From Chthoniobacteraceae bacterium (GTDB taxonomy: Bacteria; Verrucomicrobiota; Verrucomicrobiia; Chthoniobacterales; Chthoniobacteraceae), in the NCBI GenBank assembly GCA_947471505.1, contig CANIWM010000014.1, forward strand, positions 26,282-90,281: a stretch of DNA of 64,000 nt, in the 5' to 3' direction. Numbering within the stretch: position 1 is the stretch's first letter; each line of letters begins with the position of its first letter. Both the position numbers and the translations under genes were made by a program. The notes beneath the pieces were generated by a model. That model was not told the origin of the DNA. It saw only the letters and a list, made by a program, of their open reading frames with translations, and did not search any database. Shown in pieces: positions 36,301 to 48,100 of this stretch.

Positions 36301-38931
36301 GTCGCCGCTCGCACGGTGACCCTGACCAGCACCGGGTTGATTGATACCAACAACTTCGCGGTGAGCATCGCCGGCATCGCAAGCGGCGCGGGTGGCCTGA
36401 CCAAACTCGGCCTCGGCACGCTCACGCTCTCCGGCGCCAACACCTTCGGCGGAGACCTTTCGGTTGCGGCGGGCGCGGTGACCTCGACTGCCACCAGCGA
36501 CTCAGTGTTCGGAGCGGGAACAATCATTTTCAACACCGGCGGGGCGGTGGACGCCACTGTGCAGTCGGGTAACTCAGCATCGGCAAGGAATTTCGCCAAT
36601 CCGATCACCGTCATGGCTGGCAGCACCGGCATCAACACCCTCGGTGCCACGACGAACACCACCACCTTCAGCGGCTTGATTACAGCCGATGAAAGCCTGA
36701 CGATCACCAGCGGCAACGCAAATACCTTCACCGTGTTCGGCGGCGGAGCCAGCGTGGCCAACGGCAAAACCATCACGCTGCAAAACACGAGCACCGGCAC
36801 CTTGACCGCCACCGGCGTCGTCACTGGAGCTGGCGGCGTGGCCACTGCGGGCGCGGGCGTGGGCAGCATCGTCATCACGGGTGCCAGCACCTATACCGGT
36901 GGCTTCACCCTCGGTGGATCGAGCAGCGTCATTCTCTCGACGAGTTCCACCGGAGCGGACGGCAACCCGACTGATGGCCCCTTCGGAGCCGGAACGACCG
37001 CCTCAACGCTCGGCACTGGCACCATCCGAGCCACGACGGGTGGCGATATCACGATAAAGAACGTGCTAACTCTCGCGGGCAACGTCACCGCGTCAACGCT
37101 TGCGTCGGAAAAGAGCCTGATCTTCACCGCCCCCGCGACCCTGACCGGGACGCGGACCTTTACCGTCAATCTGGGTGCCACCGACGCGACGAAGAGCCTG
37201 ACCTTTCAAGGCAACATCGGCGAAAGTGGCGGCGCGCAGGGGCTCACCAAGGCGGGCACCGGCATCATGATCCTCTCCGGCAGCAACGACTACAGCGGCT
37301 TGACCACCGTCAGCGGGGGCACCCTGCGGGTCCAAAGCGCGGGCGCGCTGGGAACCTCTGCGCTGGGTACCACGGTGAATGGGACAAACACCGGCGCTGC
37401 GTCCACCGCGCGGCTCGAACTCAATGGCGGTGTTACGGTCACCGGCGAAGCCCTCACCATCAGTGGTTTCGGCAACTTTCTCGGGGCATTGACCAGTTTC
37501 ACCGGCAGCAATGAATGGGCTGGCAATGTGACCATCGGGTTGGCGGGAACCCGGATTGGTGCTTCCGCTGGAGCCTCCCTCACCATAAGCGGGGTCATCG
37601 ACAGTGGCGCTGTCAATACAGGGCTGAGCATCCGCACCTCAGGCCCCACTGGGATCGTGGTTCTGTCCGGTGCCAGCACCTATCTCGGTGACACCCAGCT
37701 TCTGATTGGCAAGCTGCAACTGGCGGGGGGAGACAACCGCTTGCCGGTGGCGACGAAATTTGGCATCGGGAATGGAGTCAACGTGGTCGAATTCGATCTC
37801 AACGGCAGGAACCAGGAGATAGCCGGCCTTTCCGTCCTGAGCGGCGCGACCGCGGCCAACAATTCGGTGAACAACTCTTCCGGCACCCTCTCAACCCTCA
37901 CCGTCAACACAGCGGCGGCTTCTCCGTCCACCTTCACCGGAATCCTGAAAGGCAACCTAGCCCTTGCGAAAACAGGCGCGGACACCCTGACCATCACCGG
38001 TGCCAACACTTACACCGGAGCCACGACCGTTTCAGCCGGCACCCTTCAAGTCAGCGGAAGCAGTGCGATCGCCAATGCGGGTCTGGTCACTCTGGCGGAT
38101 GCGGCAGGTGCGACTTTCCAAGTGGTCGGCAGCGAAACCATCGGCGCGCTCAGCGGCGGCGGTGCGACGGGCGGCGCGGTGTCCATCGACGCCACGAAGA
38201 CTCTCAGCCTCTCCAGCGGCACGCAGACTTACGCCGGGACGATCAGTGGCTCTGGAGTGCTGACCAATTCCGGTGCCATCCAAACGCTGAATGGAGCCCT
38301 TTCCCACAGCGGCGGCGTGAACGTCACCGCTGGCGTGCTCACGATCGGCGGCTCGGGTAACACTTACACCGGCGGCACGACGGTCAGCGACGGCACGCTG
38401 GTGGTCAACGGCTCGATCTCAGGCAGCACGAGCGTCAACAGCGGCGGCACGCTGGGCGGAAGCGGCGGCACCACGGGTGACGTCACCGTCGCAATCGGCG
38501 GCACCATCGCCCCCGGCAGCAGCATCGGCACGCTGAACACCGGAACGCTCGCATTCACCGGCGGCGCGTTCGACTTGGAGATCAACACCACCGCCATCAC
38601 CAGCGACTTGGCCAATGTTACCGGCAACCTCAACCTACTGAGCGGCGCAACGCTCAACATTTCGGACCTCGATGTCTCCGGCACCCCGCTCACGATTGGC
38701 CAGATCTTCACATTCATCGACTACAGCGGCACGTGGGACGCCGGTATCTTCGCAGGCTATGCCGACGACTCGCGATTTACGCTCGGATTGAACGAGTATC
38801 GCATCAGCTACGACGGCGTGAACAATGCGACCAGCGCCGTGACGCTCGAAGTGGTCCCCGAGCCCGGCAGCGTCGTCCTCCTGTTGGGTGGAATTGCAGC
38901 GCTGGCCGGATTCCGCCGCCGCCGTGCGTAG
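30358..38931 (+). CDS. Giant beta-strand repeat protein with PEP-CTERM tail (giant 2)
   Basis: Seen: 2857 aa. Signal peptide related to that of giant 1 (MKSSNPSRKQSSRSSRALIGSIAALLAAHSPQAA). PATR-type repeats fill the body; two tandem arrays are visible: three copies of about 92 residues (DNA 32911-33735, with DTN-x-NAV-SIAGIM cores; relatives at 35173-35700) and three copies of exactly 61 residues (34624-35172). The C-terminal portion has a typical pre-anchor domain (ITSDLANVTGNL, FTFIDYSGTWDAGIFAGYADDS), then VPEP at 2833, a hydrophobic helix and RRRRA. Known and inferred role as for giant 1: exosortase-processed surface fibre. Its last 310 residues are almost identical to those of giant 3. 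Confidence 0.9.
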   Translation: MKSSNPSRKQSSRSSRALIGSIAALLAAHSPQAANYFWDIDGVTADAGGATPSGIWGTLGTTWSTDPTGSALTPGYTTLGIDDLFFSAGTNATGTYTVTLGANQNAKSLTFQEGTNVVVTANTITLAGGGGITVDTTSTTGATISSGLTINGNNTFNIGSGETLTLNTGTFTRGTRATLNVQGLGTVTSTQTGLATAGMVNGIIGPWASIGTGATTRYATFTGNNITALTGTAAATAANVTSTLGTFNYDVAAAGTLGAGASVNTLRYTGAAGTIAGGLTTKGIMNVGGGLLTFTGAVTSGAAATELVINTANGDITMSGAGGILTGTITKTGAGTMTMTAQAHSIGGITVNEGVLITNHSVGDGITGTAVAINSGGTLKFGGSNKHVNSSLFTVNAGGGFDLNSFSDTIGAIAGAGSITTTSGTPTLILSSGTQTFSGVISGTLALTLSNAAAVQTLSGQNTYTRGTTITAGTLILGNTNALGTSPGVNGTSGISIASTGILQANPNGTTIVAPITLSGVGDATLRVGLATASTFNVNGGIGGTTGNLVFSTDAASHANAVSTFVLGAAGTYAGNTLITTGNGGNNPVTVRAGVGIVNALPVTTVLSFAGVAGGGTGRVFTYDMNGNAQTLAGLTNTVASLRRSFFTNSGALATLTINNTTDMSFGGSDLTTGSTNRTQITGNIALTKSGAGTFTLGGTLLGGATAGGNTFTGDTKVLGGILNLGETLSLQSSTFDTANSILGDGTNGLRTTVTTLTLGGLSGNKNFADVFTTALGGTGGVTTRGGYDGLTALTLNPTATLSYPGNIAEGAAGMNLTKGGAGALTLSGNLTYTGATTLSTGTLTLTGVNTYAGATTIGGTILNANSTDALGSASNTLVFTGGTLQAGGTITSPSTRLVTLTSTGLIDTNSNAVSIAGIMSGAGGVTKSGLGTLTLTGSSTYTGATTIGVGTLNANSTTALGDGSASNTLVFTGGTLQAANTITSPSTRAVVLTSTGVIDTNNNAVSIAGIMGGAGGVTKSGLGTLTLTGSNAYTGATTIGAGTLSANSTDALGDGTNASNTLIFTGGTLQAGGTIVSPSTRLVALTNTGLIDTNGNAVAIAGIMSGAGGLTKSGLGTLSLAASNAYTGATLVSGGTLSLTGTGDVNTSSGITVNGSGAQFLQASSVAVTPTVTLTQGTLTGSGTVNTVNVGASTGGIVSNNNGVSGAALTIGTLTLAGGANLNLFSGSTAADLIVTTLTNNSAASAVTITANNVGGWANGSTYNLISYTTLNGTGLNNFAQVVNNLATRQGATWGDTGSAITLTIAGDNPVWSGANGGIWITDITNSATSGTPNWALKTGHSTTDFWAGDNVEFNDTVNLGAGPVAPTTTTVNISTADVSPVAATFNNSTLDYTLNGGFGIAAGSLSKTGTGTLTINTANAYSGATNVSGGTVVLAGSLTGGTAITISGSAVLSESAAGVISGAASLAHSSSGTSTLAGTNSYTGTTTVSAGTLALTGSLTGGTAITISGTGVLSESAAGVISGAASLSHSSSGTSTLAGVNSYSGATNVSAGTLNLTGSLTGGTAITISGTGVFSESAASVISGGASVTHTSSGTSTLAGINTYTGTTTLDGGIVNANSTDALGDGSATNTLIFTGGTLQAGGTITSPVTRTVSLVSTGLIDTNGNAVSIAGIMGGPGGVTKSGLGTLTLSGSSNYTGATTIGAGTLNVNSTTALGNGSATNTLIFAGGSLLVSGTITSPSTRTVNLSSTGVIDTNTFDASFAGAVSGAGGLTKDGTGKLTFSALNSFSGPITINGGTLEFSASATGALYASTQININGASILRITGTAGNQTIYDGRNYTFDATGGGSILVSTGNYNAASTPFSITTNGGARDTIGLITTSGTFGFNLGTTTGTFNVALGSDATSDLTVTPIVANTGSIVKTGAGRLTLSGANTYSGTTTIANGTLIVNATAGLGNSAATNTLIFTGGTLKAGGAITSVAARTVTLTSTGLIDTNNFAVSIAGIASGAGGLTKLGLGTLTLSGANTFGGDLSVAAGAVTSTATSDSVFGAGTIIFNTGGAVDATVQSGNSASARNFANPITVMAGSTGINTLGATTNTTTFSGLITADESLTITSGNANTFTVFGGGASVANGKTITLQNTSTGTLTATGVVTGAGGVATAGAGVGSIVITGASTYTGGFTLGGSSSVILSTSSTGADGNPTDGPFGAGTTASTLGTGTIRATTGGDITIKNVLTLAGNVTASTLASEKSLIFTAPATLTGTRTFTVNLGATDATKSLTFQGNIGESGGAQGLTKAGTGIMILSGSNDYSGLTTVSGGTLRVQSAGALGTSALGTTVNGTNTGAASTARLELNGGVTVTGEALTISGFGNFLGALTSFTGSNEWAGNVTIGLAGTRIGASAGASLTISGVIDSGAVNTGLSIRTSGPTGIVVLSGASTYLGDTQLLIGKLQLAGGDNRLPVATKFGIGNGVNVVEFDLNGRNQEIAGLSVLSGATAANNSVNNSSGTLSTLTVNTAAASPSTFTGILKGNLALAKTGADTLTITGANTYTGATTVSAGTLQVSGSSAIANAGLVTLADAAGATFQVVGSETIGALSGGGATGGAVSIDATKTLSLSSGTQTYAGTISGSGVLTNSGAIQTLNGALSHSGGVNVTAGVLTIGGSGNTYTGGTTVSDGTLVVNGSISGSTSVNSGGTLGGSGGTTGDVTVAIGGTIAPGSSIGTLNTGTLAFTGGAFDLEINTTAITSDLANVTGNLNLLSGATLNISDLDVSGTPLTIGQIFTFIDYSGTWDAGIFAGYADDSRFTLGLNEYRISYDGVNNATSAVTLEVVPEPGSVVLLLGGIAALAGFRRRRA
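32911..33735 (+). repeat. Three tandem ~275-bp repeats in giant gene 2
   Basis: Units at 32911-33180, 33181-33456 and 33457-33735 (270, 276 and 279 bp, all multiples of three). Each encodes YTGATTIG, NSTxALG, a TLQA-xx-TI-x-SPSTR strand, a DTNxNAVxIAGIM strand and KSGLGTL. Related single units recur at 35173-35448 and 35449-35700. Confidence 0.85.
34624..35172 (+). repeat. Three tandem 183-bp repeats in giant gene 2
   Basis: Exact 183-bp spacing: 34624, 34807, 34990, ending at 35172. Each encodes 61 residues with GSLTGGTAITISG and ESAAGVISG cores. High nucleotide identity points to recent unequal exchange. Homologous to the unit in giant gene 1 at 21562-21984. Confidence 0.85.
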
Positions 38932-38942
38932 TGGGTTTTTTC

Positions 38943-38981
38943 AATTTGGGGTGAGTTGCGCTTTGACGGGTAGCGCTCATC
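38943..38981 (+). repeat. Conserved 3' flanking element of giant gene 2 (truncated copy)
   Basis: These 39 bp are identical to 53133-53171 downstream of giant gene 3 and similar to the region after giant gene 1. They include the TTGCGCTTTGACGGGTAGCG hairpin segment. Homology stops at CATC; the later hairpins of the full element are missing. From 38982 to 39119 no further signal is recognised apart from an AT-rich patch. Confidence 0.6.
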
Positions 38982-39119
38982 CACAAAACCCCCATTTTTC
39001 TCTGGGAATTTCAAAGAATAACCTATAGACGTTTTTTCGGGAGAGCGCTAACTGCCGGGTTATTTTGTGCGCTTCACCCCACTCTCAGAACTTTTCAAAC
39101 CTAACAGACTTCCATCGAG

Positions 39120-42100
39120 ATGAAAACCGATACCACCATGAAACACTCCGCCAAAAAACCCACAATCCTCTCCGGCAGAATCGCTGTCGCGCTTGCGCTG
39201 CTCACCGCACCTTCGGCGAAGGCCGCCACTTTGTACTGGGATTTAAATGGAACAACCGCCAACGTCGCAGTGGCTGCGACTGGCGCGTGGAATGGGACCA
39301 ATCTTTTTTGGAACACCATCGCAAGCGGAACCGGTGGCACCCCACAGGCGGGCACTACGACTGCTGATGACCTGGTCTTCTCCTCGGGCACTCTTTACAC
39401 GACCGGCACCGTCACCGCCTCTGGCGCGCGTGCGGCCAGTAGCATTACTTTTGAAGATCCCATCGTGATGACCCTCGCAGGAGCTGTGACGATCGGCGGC
39501 ACTGGAACCAAGTCTGGGATCTTTGCCCTTTCGACGGCTACAGCCAATAGCACGGTGAGCGGCGCCCTGACGCTCGGTGCGGCCTCCACGATCCAGAATG
39601 CGGGAACGGGCGTCCTCGCGATTACTGGTGGTATCACCGGTGCTTTCAACCTGACGCTCCAGAACAATGGGGCGACTGCGAATGGGGTGACCATTTCCGG
39701 AACTTCGTTGAATAACACGGGCACGGTGACCAGCTCGGGCACGGGTGGCGGGAGCGCGCTGATCAGCGCGATAATCGGTGCGAGCGTTACCAACGTGATC
39801 CAGAACTCGGCCACATCACAGTTGACCCTCTCTGGGACGAACGCCTACACCGGCACCACTACCGCCTCAGCCGGCATCCTGAGCTTCACTACGAGCCTCG
39901 CCATGCCTGGTTACTCGACCTCTCCGGTAACAGCTTTCGGCACGTTCGCCAGCCCGAGGATGTCTGCCTCCAGCGGTGCCACCATCGCCTTTCCTTTTGG
40001 TGCCGCAACCAATGCGATCACGAACACCAACGTCACTGGCTTTCTCGACGGAACCTACAACATCTTTGCCGCCGGGTCGTCGCTGGGTATTGATACCACC
40101 AATGCTTCCACCAGTCCTGCAAACCTGACGGCGGTAATCACTGATACCTTGGCTGGTCAGTTGGGATTCACGAAGACGGGGACCAATGCGCTGACCGTCA
40201 ACGCGGCGAACACTTATACCGGGAAGACCCTGATCGCGAACGGCACGCTGAGTGTCCCGGCGATCAATAACGTCGGAGCCTTGAGTGGCCCGATGGGTGC
40301 CCCCACCACGGTCGGCAACGCCACCATCTCCCTCGGCTTCGGCAGCACGACGGGCACCTTGAGCTACACCGGCGCTGGCGAAACCACCGACCGCGTCATC
40401 AACCTCGCCGGCACCACCGGTGGTGGCGGGCTTGATGCCTCTGGGGCTGGACTGGTCAAATTCACGAGTGGTCTTACGATTGCCGCCGGGGCCAAGACGC
40501 TCACCCTCTCGGGCGCGGGCAACGGCGAAATCAGCGGCACCATCCCCGGGACGATTTCCACCGGCGGGACGCCTCTCGTTATCACCAAGGCGGGCGCCGG
40601 GACGTGGACGCTCTCGGGCACCGGCAACACGGCCACGAGGGTCGTCATCTCCGGTGGCACCCTCGCCACCGGGGTGGACGGTCTGACGCTGGGTAACCTC
40701 GGGGCGGGGACGGTGGCCACCACGGGTGCCGTTGCCGGCAGCACGGTATTCATCACCGGCAGGATCATCTTGGGCGGCGTGGGACTCAGCGCCAACGGGG
40801 CTGACATCGGAGCAGCCGCGAACACGACGTTGGACATGAGCGGTGCCATCATCGCCGGCGTTGCAGCCGGCAACCTCGATTTTAACCCCTCCGGTACGCT
40901 CATCCTCGGCAACGCCAACACCTATCAGGGCCAGACGCAGTTCGTCGGCACCACCGTGAACGTGACCTCGCTGGGAACCGCGGACGGCGCCGCCCCTTCC
41001 TCGCTCGGGCAGCCTGCTGCGGGCAATTCGATCACCGGCAATCCGAACAGCACGATTATGCTGCAAACCGGCACCCTGAGGTATGTCGGCACCGGGGAGA
41101 CCACGGATCGCGGTCTCGACCTCCGCGCGGCGGCGACGGTCACGACCATTGATCAATCTGGGGTATCGGGATTGCTGAAATTCACGGGTCCCATCACCGC
41201 GACCGGTGCAGGCGTGAAAGCGATGACGTTGACAGGCTCGACTGAGGGCACGGGTGAAATTGCTACGGCCATCGTGGACAACTCGACTACCAACACCACC
41301 GGCGTCACTAAGGCCGGCACGGGCAGGTGGACGCTTTCCGGCGTGAACACTTACACCGGCCCCACCACGGTGAGCGGCGGCAATCTGATCCTGTCCCAAG
41401 GCGGCGGAACCGGCGTGCTCGGCAATACCGGCATCGTCATCAACGATGGCGGCATCCTTTCGCCAATCGGCGGAGCGTCCGGTTATTTCGTCGGCAACAC
41501 GGCGACGGCTGCCGCCGGTGGCCGCCTCACGTTGAATTCACTCGGCGTGCTAAACCTCGCCGACGGGGTAATTAATCCCTTTGTCCTGATCCAAAACTCC
41601 ACCTTCGTTGGAAACGCGGCGACGTTCGCGGGCGGCGCGATCAGCTTCGACATCGGCAGCGCTCTCGGAAGTAACGATCAGATCGACGTGCGTCTGAACA
41701 ACGCCACCGGCACCGGCTTGGCCACATCGAGCGGAGCCACCGGAATTGCCATTGCCCCCGTTGCGGGCGTGCTCAGCTTGGCCCCTGGCGCTTATACCCT
41801 GATCAAAGCAGCCGGCACCCTGAACAACTCGAACTTCTACATCGCGTCGCCCAACCTCATTTTGGACGGAACGCTCTACAACCTCTCCCTAGGCTTGGTC
41901 GGAACAAACGAAGTGCTGACCGTGGCCACCGGTGGTGCGGCTGCGGCACCCAATCTTGCCTACTGGCAAGGGACACAGGCTGACGGCAAGTGGAACACGC
42001 TCACCGTCGGTTCGACCACGAACTGGTCCACCTCACTGAATGGCAATCCGGACACCTTCGCGCTGCCGACCAGCAATACGAATGTCATCTTTGCGGCAAA

Positions 42101-45100
42101 CTCCGCTACGAACCTGAGCACGACGCTCGAGCAGAACTTTACGATCAACAGCCTAGCCTTCACCGGCGCGGGCGCGACTATTGGCTCGGGCACGGGTGCG
42201 AATTCGCTGACGATCAATGCGGCGGCCTTGAACGGCAACGCTCTTGGCAACGGCATCACCGTCCTGGCTGGTGCAGGGGCCAATACGATCAGTGCCCCGG
42301 TCATTCTGGGCGGGAACCAGACTTGGACGAACAATGCCACCAATCCGCTGACGCTCAGCGGTGGAATCAGCGGCACCGCGACGCTGGCGACCGCAGGTAG
42401 CGGCACGATCGTAATCTCGGGAGCGAGCAGTTATTTCGGCACGACGACCATCGGCGCTGGAAGCACGCTCCGGCTTGACGGCACCGCCGGGAGTTTCGGC
42501 ACAGGCGACGTGACAAACTCGGGCATCCTGCAGGTGAATCGCACGAACGCCTACAACCTCGGCCACGCCATCTCCGGCGCGGGAACGTTCACTCAACTTG
42601 GCACGGGCACGACTACGCTTTCCGGTGCTAGCAGCTATACGGGCACGACGACTGTTACTGCCGGGACGCTCACCGTCACGGGCTCTACCAATCAGGGAAT
42701 TGCTGCGAGCGACGTCCTGATCGCCAACACTGCTGCGGGGAATGCTGTTTTGAACATTCAGGGAGCTGTGACCGCCCGTTACCTGAGCGTCGGTGGGGTC
42801 ACCGGTGCCAGCGGCGCAGTTTACATGAACTCCGGGACCTATACGGGCGGTGCGGACATCGAACTCGGCTTTACCTTCGGTGCAGGCGTTACCACGGGCG
42901 GCTACGGTTACCTCGGGATGACCGGTGGCACGGTCAACACCAACCGCTTCCAGTTCGGCAGTCAGAACGTCCCTGCTCAAAATGGCGTGGGTGTGGGGTT
43001 GATCTCTGGAGGCACCGTGAACGCCGGTTCTTACGTGATTCTCTCCCGCTACGGGACGACTCCCGGAACGATTGGAACGCTCACGGTCGCCACGGGCGGC
43101 ACCCTGAACCATACCTCTGCGACAGCCGGCCAGAATTTCGGTATGGGCTGGCAGGGCGCTGGCCGCGCTGAGTTGAATCTCACCGGCGGCGTCATCACCT
43201 CCGCCACCGGCAGAACGTTAGGGTTCGGTGCCGGTGGCGCCCTCTGGACTGGAACAGGCATCGTCAATCTGGACGCTGGAACGCTCACCACTACGGCCAT
43301 TACCACCGCCGGTACGGGTGCCAGCAGCTACCTGAACTTCAACGGCGGCACGCTCAAGGCCGTCACCACGCAGGCGGCATTTCTCCCGGCACTGACCGGT
43401 GTGTATGTCAACGGTGCGTTCGGCTCCTTCTCCGGCAACAGCACCATCGATAACAACAATGTCGCGATCACGATAGCGGCACCGTTGATCGCCCCGACCG
43501 GCAGCGGCGTGGCCACCATTCCCGTGACCGCTGGCGGGTCCGGTTACATCGGAGCACCCGCTGTTTCCATCACGGACGGTGGATCCGGCTTTGGTGCCAC
43601 GGCCATCGCGAACATGGTGGACGACGGCACCGGCAACGGCACGTTTAAGATTGGCAGCATCACCATCACCAACCCCGGCAACAACTACACCGCTCCGAGT
43701 GTCGCGTTTGTCGGCGGTGGCAACGGGGTTACGGTGCCCACACTGGGAACGCTCACGACCGCACTCAACAGCAGCGGCAACCTCGGCTTCACGGGGGCCT
43801 CCGTGACCACCCTGAGTGGTGTCAACACCTTCACGGGCAACATCGCCCTAAACACTGCCGGCGGCACGCTGGCGCTTGCCAACACCGTGTCGCAGAGCAT
43901 CGTCGGCAACATATCGGGAGATGGCAACCTCTCCCAGACCGGAGCCGGTACCACGACGCTCAGTTCGGCCGTAAACAGCTACACTGGCATCACCACCATC
44001 AGTGCCGGCACCCTCCAAGTGGCCACACTCGCCAACGGCGGCAGCACCAGCAGCATCGGCCAGTCCACCAACGCGGCGGCAAATCTCGTATTCAGCGGCG
44101 GCACCCTGGCATACACAGGCGGATCGGTTGTCAGCGATCGCGCCTTCGCGATCAACGCCGCCGCCACCGGCACGATCAACGTGTCGAATGCGGCAACGAC
44201 CCTCTCCCTCCCCGGCGCAACGGGCGCCGTCACCACCGGCGCGCTGACCAAGACCGGCCCGGGCGCTCTGACTCTTTCTGGGGCAAATACCTACAACGGC
44301 AATACGACGGTCAGCGGCGGAATGCTGAACATCACCGGCTCGCTTACCGGCCTCGCCGCTACGACCAACTTGGCCTACGGCGGAACCGTAGGCAACACCA
44401 TCGTCAACATCAGTGGCAGCGGCAGCATTAATAACTACAAAAATTTCACCGGGGCGAACGTCGCCGGCAGCATCGCGGTCATGAATCAGACCGGCGGCAA
44501 CACAAGCACTCTCGGGACGAATGGACAAGACACCCAGTGGGTGGCTCAAAACGGTGGCTACGGCTACCTCAATATCACGGGGGGTACATTCAATACGGGT
44601 CGGTTCGACGCAGTCGGGGCCACTGGCGGCGGCACAGCCGTTGTCTATGTAGGCGGTGGCGGTACGTTCAACAACAACTCGGGCGATTGGTTGATTCTTC
44701 CCCGGAACGCCGGTGTCGGACAACTCACCGTCGGACCGGGCGGCAGTCTCGTACGCACTGCGGCCGTGACCGCCAACTTGGGCATCACGATGGACGCCTC
44801 CAACGCGCGCGGAGCGCTGAACATCGCGGGCGGTACCGTGGACACCGGTGTGAGGCCAATCAACTTTGGCTTCGGATCCGCCGCATTTACCAATACCCGG
44901 GGGTTTGTGAATCTGGCAGGCGGCACGTTGAGTGTTGGTGCTGCCATCCTTCAATCCAACACGAACGCGGGTGGTCAATATTTTGAACATTTCAACTTCG
45001 TAGGCGGGACGTTGAAATCCAATGCGGCGATTACCTGGCTTCCAGCGGCCAGCGCGGTAGGGCATACCATCACCGCGACCATCTATGGTGCGGCCACGAA

Positions 45101-48100
45101 CAACAACAACGCGAACGCCGCGTTCAACACCCAAATTGGCACCAGTTCGAATTTCACCGGCGGCCTGACGGTCGATACCAATGGATTTGCCACAACCATT
45201 GCTCAACCACTGAGAGGTGCCAGTGGTTTCGGCGTGACGCAAGCGGATATCGGGGATCTTTCCCTGTTGGCGGGAAATTCGGGTTACATCGGCGCGCCGT
45301 CGGTCGTCTTTAGCGCTCCTGCATCCCCGACCGGTGTGCCGGCCTCCGGCTATGCGGCCATCGACACCATCACCGGCAAGGTCACTGGGATTGTCATTAC
45401 GAATCCGGGTACGTATGCCTCTGGCGAAGCGCCAACCATCACCTTGAGTGGCGGCGGTGGATCGATCACACCGATCACGACTCCGGTCCTGGCAACCGCG
45501 AACGTCTCGGGCGGTCTCACGAAGATCGGCGCGGGCACGCTAACCCTCAGTGGAGCCAATACGTACACGGGAGGCACCACGGTGAGCGGCGGCACGCTTG
45601 CCCTCGGTGCGAACAACGTGCTCACGAGTGTTGGCGGCCTCACCGTCAGTAGCACCGGCACTTTCGATGTGGTCACCTTCAATAGCACCGTGGCGAGCGT
45701 GACTCTACAAGGCTCGGGCACCATCATCGGCTCGACCGGCGTCCTGACGTCCACGGCAACCTACGACGTGCAGAGCGGTGCAGTGAACTTTTCCGGCACC
45801 GGTGGTCTGGCCGGCAGCGTCGGTCTGACCAAGACGACAGGAGGCACCGTGACGCTCAGCAACGGTGCGACCGGAAACGTGTTTACCGGAGCGGTGAATG
45901 TGAATGCCGGCACGCTGGCCTTCTCGGCCAGCAACAATCTCGGCGACAATTCCGCGACGAACACGATTGGCATCAATGGCGGCACTCTGAGCTATTCAGG
46001 CGTGGGTGCTTCTGCGCTCGGTGCCGCGCAGATCGTCACACTCGGAGCGAGCGGTGCCACGCTGAAAGCGACTCTGGGCACGGGAGCGTTGACGTTGACC
46101 GGGGGCATTTCAGGAAGCAGCACTGGGAATCTGACCAAGACCGGTGAGGGCACGGTCATCATACCGGGCACCTCCTCATGGAACACCGGGGCGAATTCTG
46201 TGACCGTCAGCGACGGCATCTTACAAGCCGGCTTCGGAACAAACGGCATCAGCGCCCTCACCGTCGAAGCCACGGGGAACATGAACTTCACGAACTCCGC
46301 GACTCAAACGCTGACCTTGGGTTCGACGGGGATCGTGCTGACTCTACGCAACGGTGCCCGTCTGGGATTTGAGTTGGATGGAACCGCGAACGACGCATTG
46401 ATTGTCCCAGTCGGGGGCTTGTTATCCTTCACTGGCGGGTTTGATTTCGATTTTTTCAACTTAAACGCCGGGGTGATGGCCACCACCTACAATCTGATCA
46501 GCGCCCCTGCAGGGTCTGCGTTGAATTCGTTCAATTACTCCGTCCTGAACACCCCCGGGGGGGGCTTCAACTACGTGATCAACAAGACGGATACGCTCGT
46601 CAGCCTGACCACTTCGGTACTCAGCAACCGCTATTGGACGGATGTTCAGGGCACTGGTTCATGGAGCACACTAGGCGTCGGGCCGCTGTCGAACTTCTCG
46701 ACCGATAGCGGCGGACTCACCAATTCCACTGCGTTACCGGTCGCGGCCGATACGGTGGTCTTCAGTGCGACCACGGTCGCTGCCACGAACATCGCCACCA
46801 CTCTGGATGCACCTTTTGCCATCGACAGCCTTCAGTTCAGCAACCAACCGGCAGGACTGGCTACAGTTTCCATCGATTCGGGAGTCGGCGGCGTGGCCAG
46901 CAGGCTGACGCTTGCACCAGTCACGGCGACCAACGGCATTTTGGTCGCTTCGGGCGGTGGGGCCGTCACCATTGGGGCTCCAGTCATCGTTGGGGCGCCG
47001 CAGACGTGGACCGTCAACGGCACGGGAACCTCATCGCTTGCAATCTCGGGTAATGTAACCTTTACGAGCGCGGTGACCAAGAGCGGGGCCGGAGCACTCA
47101 CCCTAAGCGGTCCCACGAACTCTGGGGCCGGCGGACTCACCCTCGCGGGCGGCACGCTGGACATCAACAGCACCACCGCGCTCGGCACCGGCACCTTCAC
47201 CATCGGGGCAGGCACGACCATCAATGCTTCCGCTGGCGCGATCGTCAACGCTAACAACAACGTCCAGATATGGGACGGCAACTTCACCTTTACCGGCTCC
47301 AACGACCTCAACCTCGGCACGGGTGCCGTTACTATGGGAGACAACGTGGAGCTGACTGCTTCCGGCAGCACTCTCATCGTGGGCGGCGCAATCGGCGAGA
47401 GCGGCGTTGCCCGCACACTCACCAAGGCGGGGAATGGCACGTTGGTCCTGACGGGCAACAGCACTTACTCCGGCGGGACGACGCTCTCCGCAGGGACTCT
47501 GAACATCAACGCCTCCGGAACGTCTTCTACGAACTCGGCCATCGGCACCGGGACGTTCACCATTACAGGCGGCACCATCGATAACACCAGCGGCAGCTCG
47601 GTGACACTCGTCACCAACAACGCACTTGCTCTTAACGGCAACTTCGCCTTTGCCGGCACCAATAACCTGAACCTCGGTACGGGCGCGGTGACGACGAATG
47701 GGGCGCGTACGGTCACAGTTTCCAACAATACGCTGACCTTTGGCGGCAGCTTCACGCCGTCCACGGCGGCGGCTTCACATTTGACCAAGCTGGGAGCAGG
47801 CACGCTCACCCTCAACGGCACGACCGCCATGGGAAATAACGGCCTTATCGTCAACGGTGGCATCGTCCGGTTCGGCGGCATACTCACCACGAATACTGGG
47901 GTGGGTGCTGGAGGCAGCACTTTCCGGGTCGGTAACCTGGCGAACGCGTCCGCAGCATTCGTTCAGACCGGTGGCACGATCACCCTCTCCGTGACCGACG
48001 TGGACGGTATGAACCTCGGCAATGCCGACAGCGCCTCGGGCGCGTTTGGCAGCCTAACCATCGCCAGCGGTGCCTTCACCGCGCCCCGCATCAACGTCGG